8,348 bases of DNA, taken from Solobacterium sp. (GTDB lineage: Bacteria > Bacillota_I > Bacilli_A > Erysipelotrichales > Erysipelotrichaceae). How positions within the stretch are numbered: the first letter of the stretch is position 1; each line of letters starts with the position of its first letter. The notes beneath the pieces are model-generated. The model saw only the letters and a list, made by a program, of their open reading frames with translations. It made no database searches and was not told the origin of the DNA. Where the stretch lies: NCBI GenBank assembly GCA_016284975.1, contig JAEEPV010000012.1, positions 1-8,348 on the forward strand, given 5' to 3'. Both the position numbers and the translations under genes were made by a program. This document shows, piece by piece, positions 6,293 to 8,348 of the stretch.

Positions 6293-7213
6293 ATGAGTGA
6301 CAGATTTGATGATAAGGAGCTGCAGGAAACGATGGTAGTGGAGATCCGTGACGGGGATGAAAGCGAAACCTCCGATCGTCCGGCAAAAGCGGAAACAGAA
6401 GAGCCGGATCACGCTCTGGAACAGCCTGACAGCGGAAAAAAGAAGAAAAAGCGACTCACAAAACTGGGACGCTGGTTTCTCCGGCTGGTGCTGGTTGTTT
6501 CAATCGCTGTAGCCGGCTACTCCGGTTTCCAGCTTTATAAGGGAATCAAGGATTACCGGGATTCGGAAAACGCGTATCAGAATCTTGCCCGGAATACGGA
6601 AGGGCAGACAGAAGAAACGATCGTCACGGACCAGGGGGAGCGTCACAACTTTACCAAAGCCAACTTTGTGGCACTCGCGGAAATTAATCCGGATGTGGTC
6701 GGATGGCTGAGCCTGGAAGATACCGTGATCAATTATCCGATCGTGCAGGGAAGTGACAACGAATATTACCTGCATCACCTGTTCACAAAGGAATACAACA
6801 ATACCGGTTGTATCTTTATGGATGTGGACAATGCGAAGGATTTCTCGGATCTCAACACGGTCCTCTATGCGCATCATATGCGCAACGGCTCCATGTTTGC
6901 TGAACTGGAAGGGTATCGGGATCAGGAGTATTACGATACGCACAGGGAACTGGTGCTGCAGACACCTTCCGGCAACTATCTGGTGGAACCGTTTGCGGGA
7001 TTGCTGACGGACGGGTACAGCGATTATATCCAGATCGGCTTCCAGGACAGTGACAGCTTTCTCTCTTATGTCAATCAGATGCGCAGTCAGAGTACGTTCC
7101 AGTCGGATGTGACGATTACCGCAGAAGATAGAATTCTGACGATGTCGACCTGCCGCTATGACGTCGAAAACGGCAGATATGCAGTTTTTGCAAAACTGAC
7201 AAAGCTGGATTAA
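6293..7213 (+). CDS. srtB: Class B sortase (cysteine transpeptidase)
   Basis: Membrane-anchored transpeptidase of 306 residues that cleaves a sorting signal in exported proteins and joins them to the cell wall or to each other. The order is: an acidic, probably disordered cytoplasmic segment (1-48), a basic patch KKKKKR (49-54), one membrane helix (about 60-80) as a signal anchor, a linker, then the sortase domain (about 120-305). Class B hallmarks are VGWLSLEDTVINYPIVQG (136-153), HHLFTKEYNNTGCIFMD, the catalytic His in YAHHM (His194, possibly His195), catalytic Cys287 in TMSTCRYD and Arg295 in GRYAVFAKL. YAHHM replaces the commoner YGHHM. The Shine-Dalgarno site is modest (GAGG at 6281-6284). 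It follows prmC by 23 bases and ends the operon at a strong terminator. No LPxTG- or NPxTN-type substrate gene is in the window, so its target is unknown. The symbol is a class label, not proof of orthology to S. aureus SrtB. Confidence 0.92.
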   Translation: MSDRFDDKELQETMVVEIRDGDESETSDRPAKAETEEPDHALEQPDSGKKKKKRLTKLGRWFLRLVLVVSIAVAGYSGFQLYKGIKDYRDSENAYQNLARNTEGQTEETIVTDQGERHNFTKANFVALAEINPDVVGWLSLEDTVINYPIVQGSDNEYYLHHLFTKEYNNTGCIFMDVDNAKDFSDLNTVLYAHHMRNGSMFAELEGYRDQEYYDTHRELVLQTPSGNYLVEPFAGLLTDGYSDYIQIGFQDSDSFLSYVNQMRSQSTFQSDVTITAEDRILTMSTCRYDVENGRYAVFAKLTKLD

Positions 7214-7224
7214 GACACGTTATG

Positions 7225-7254
7225 GAACCTTCCCGAAACGGAAGGTTCTTTTCT
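7225..7254 (+). terminator. Intrinsic terminator of the sigma-prfA-prmC-srtB unit
   Basis: GAACCTTCC (7225-7233) pairs perfectly with GGAAGGTTC (7240-7248) across a 6-base loop, followed by TTTTCT. The nine-pair stem starts 11 bases after the sortase stop. Confidence 0.92.
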
Positions 7255-7265
7255 GTTTGGGAAAA

Positions 7266-7274
7266 TGATAGAAT
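7266..7274 (+). promoter_or_regulatory. Candidate extended -10 promoter for the micro-ORF, tsaC and glyA
   Basis: TG (7266-7267), one base, then TAGAAT (7269-7274), inside TGATAGAATAAC, nearly identical to the sigma operon promoter at 3119-3130. No consensus -35 is visible. The expected start is near 7282, only about 3 bases before the ATG of the micro-ORF at 7285. Confidence 0.53.
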
Positions 7275-7284
7275 AACTCCTGTT

Positions 7285-7377
7285 ATGAACGACAGAAAGA
7301 AATGGATGCGGAATTTTATGCTGATTATGGTGGGGATGCTTGTACTTGCCATGATTCTGAGCATGTTCCGGTTTTAA
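7285..7377 (+). CDS. Small single-pass membrane protein, 30 residues, unrecognised
   Basis: An ATG-to-TAA frame of 30 codons in the gap between the sortase terminator and tsaC. The N-terminal third is basic (MNDRKKWMRN), and residues 11-28 are wholly hydrophobic apart from one Gly and one Ser, rich in Met, Leu, Ile and Val, ending FRF. By the positive-inside rule this is one membrane helix with the N-terminus in the cytoplasm. Seven of 30 residues are Met. There is no Shine-Dalgarno sequence. The predicted transcript start is about 3 bases upstream, so translation would be almost leaderless. The stop lies five bases before the tsaC ATG, suggesting coupling. Tiny basic-plus-one-helix proteins are common in Bacillota (for example Prli42 and DUF4044 proteins), but I cannot assign it to either. 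The overlapping frame from ATG 7302 that extends tsaC is a competing reading. Confidence 0.55.
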   Translation: MNDRKKWMRNFMLIMVGMLVLAMILSMFRF

Positions 7378-7382
7378 AAGAG

Positions 7383-7976
7383 ATGAAACGGTTTCTGCCG
7401 GAAGAAACAGAAGCGATGGCAGCTGTTCTGAAGCGGGACGGCTGTATTTCTGTGCCGACCGATACGGTATACGGCGTTTGCGCCCGGATCACGGAAGCCG
7501 GACAGGAAAAGCTGTATGAGGTGAAGAACCGGCCGCGAACCAAGCAGTTCCCGGTCATGTGCAGTGATCTGTGCCAGGCAAAGACGATTGCCGAAGTAAG
7601 TGACTGTGCAGAAAAGCTCATGCATGCATTTATGCCGGGACCTTTAACGGTGATTCTGAAAAAGAAAGCGGATGCGCCTGCAGCGATCCATGGTGATACG
7701 GTTGCGGTGCGGCTTGCGGTGAGTGAACCGCTTCGGAAACTGATTGAGGAAACCGGGATGCCGATCTTTCTGACGAGTGCGAATCAGTCCGGTCAGAAGG
7801 AATGCGCAAGTCTTGATGAAATTGAAGAAGCCTGTCCGCTGCTGGACGGCATGATGGAAGGAACGGTTTCCTTCGGCATGGCCAGCACGATCGCCGACTG
7901 TACAGGGGATGCAGTGCGGATCCTGCGGAACGGGCCGATAACGGAAGATATGATTCAGAGTGTGATGGAGGGATAA
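7383..7976 (+). CDS. tsaC: Threonylcarbamoyl-AMP synthase (YrdC/Sua5 domain)
   Basis: Makes threonylcarbamoyl-adenylate from threonine, bicarbonate and ATP, the first step of the t6A modification at position 37 of ANN-decoding tRNAs. From the ATG at 7383 it is 197 residues, the size of single-domain TsaC; the longer Sua5/YwlC form, with an extra C-terminal domain, is not present. Motifs: VPTDTVYG (24-31), [12 protein letters not shown] (48-59), MPGPLTVIL (84-92), [11 protein letters not shown] (107-117), TSANQSG (131-137) and STIADCTG (168-175) near the C-terminus. An in-frame ATG at 7302 would add 27 residues (DACTCHDSEH and so on) that fit neither the YrdC fold nor composition and overlap the membrane micro-ORF, so 7383 is preferred. 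Its ribosome site is weak (AAAAGAG directly upstream), which fits coupling to the preceding small frame. glyA starts one base after the stop. Confidence 0.93.
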   Translation: MKRFLPEETEAMAAVLKRDGCISVPTDTVYGVCARITEAGQEKLYEVKNRPRTKQFPVMCSDLCQAKTIAEVSDCAEKLMHAFMPGPLTVILKKKADAPAAIHGDTVAVRLAVSEPLRKLIEETGMPIFLTSANQSGQKECASLDEIEEACPLLDGMMEGTVSFGMASTIADCTGDAVRILRNGPITEDMIQSVMEG

Positions 7977-7977
7977 C

Positions 7978-8348
7978 ATGATTGATCAGGCAATTCAGAA
8001 TGCGGTTGAAGCGGAACGGATCCGGCAGAACGAAAACATCGAACTGATTGCGTCGGAGAACTACTGTTCCAAAGAAGTACGGGAGCTGTCCGGTTCGATT
8101 CTGACGAACAAGTATGCGGAAGGCTATCCGGGTCAACGGTATTACGGTGGCTGCGTAAACGTGGATGTAATCGAAAATCTGGCCCGTACGTATGCATGTG
8201 AACTGTTTGGGGCGGATCATGCCAATGTTCAGCCGCCCAGCGGCTCCCAGGCCAACATGGGTGCCTATATGTCGGTGCTGAAGCCGGGCGATAAAGTATT
8301 CGGAATGGATCTTGCGGCAGGCGGCCATCTGACCCATGGCGCAAAGGT
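7978..8348 (+). CDS. glyA: Serine hydroxymethyltransferase, 3'-truncated
   Basis: PLP enzyme that interconverts serine plus tetrahydrofolate with glycine plus 5,10-methylene-tetrahydrofolate, the main one-carbon source. The frame runs off the right edge after 123 complete codons (homologues are about 410-420 residues). Strong family blocks are visible: [66 protein letters not shown] and GGHLTHGAK. The usual Pro-His-Ser-Gly before the PLP-phosphate region reads Pro-Pro-Ser-Gly here. GGAGGG (7967-7972) ends five bases before the ATG and lies inside the end of tsaC. With only one base between tsaC and glyA, the two are cotranscribed. The tsaC-...-glyA order is conserved in Bacillota. Confidence 0.97.
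   Translation, partial: MIDQAIQNAVEAERIRQNENIELIASENYCSKEVRELSGSILTNKYAEGYPGQRYYGGCVNVDVIENLARTYACELFGADHANVQPPSGSQANMGAYMSVLKPGDKVFGMDLAAGGHLTHGAK

Noticed and set aside
7302..7382. An upstream start for tsaC adding 27 residues.
   Set aside because: The added residues do not resemble the start of YrdC proteins, there is no properly spaced ribosome site, and the same bases in another frame encode a clean basic-plus-membrane-helix peptide.
1..8348. CRISPR arrays, tRNA or rRNA genes, insertion sequences, phage attachment sites, toxin-antitoxin or defence genes.
   Set aside because: I saw no regularly spaced repeats, no transposase or integrase frames and no structural RNA. The window is filled by housekeeping genes with short gaps, none longer than 150 bases.

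Overview
The window looks like chromosomal core DNA from a Bacillota (Firmicutes) bacterium of roughly balanced base composition. I would guess the Erysipelotrichia, with moderate confidence. The evidence is the gene order, which matches the conserved Bacillota block fba - murA(murZ) - (rho) - rpmE - (tdk) - prfA - prmC - tsaC/ywlC - glyA, together with AGGAG-type ribosome sites, intrinsic terminators and a class B sortase. Every gene is on the + strand, and both end genes (fba and glyA) are cut by the window edges.

Layout. (1) The 3' part of fba, class II fructose-bisphosphate aldolase, ends in a strong UUCG-loop terminator (730-757). (2) A new promoter starts a two-gene unit: a HAD-family phosphatase interrupted by one in-frame TGA (986-988), then murA, whose ATG overlaps the HAD stop codon. 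(3) rpmE (ribosomal protein L31, zinc-ribbon form) has its own promoter, a leader hairpin and a GCGA-loop terminator, so it looks monocistronic. (4) A sigma-70 family factor of primary-sigma architecture starts from an extended -10 promoter and is followed closely by prfA (release factor 1), prmC (RF glutamine methyltransferase, 4-bp overlap) and a class B sortase; a 9-bp-stem terminator closes this unit (7225-7254). (5) Another extended -10 promoter lies almost on top of a 30-codon membrane micro-ORF (7285-7377). It is followed by tsaC (threonylcarbamoyl-AMP synthase) and then glyA (serine hydroxymethyltransferase), packed end to end.

How the genes work together. PrmC methylates the GGQ glutamine of the release factor encoded just before it. 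L31, RF1, PrmC and TsaC (tRNA t6A37 synthesis) all serve translation. GlyA supplies one-carbon units, MurA commits UDP-GlcNAc to peptidoglycan and the sortase anchors proteins to that wall.

The window is mostly ordinary housekeeping DNA and I see no novel multi-gene system. The points worth a second look are: the unlisted membrane micro-ORF with an almost leaderless start; the TGA inside the HAD gene; the sigma factor sitting between rpmE and prfA, with Ile at the position equivalent to E. coli sigma70 Thr440; a shared 12-bp promoter core; a Gln replacing the stop-codon-reading His of RF1; the absence of rho between murA and rpmE; and the structured rpmE leader.
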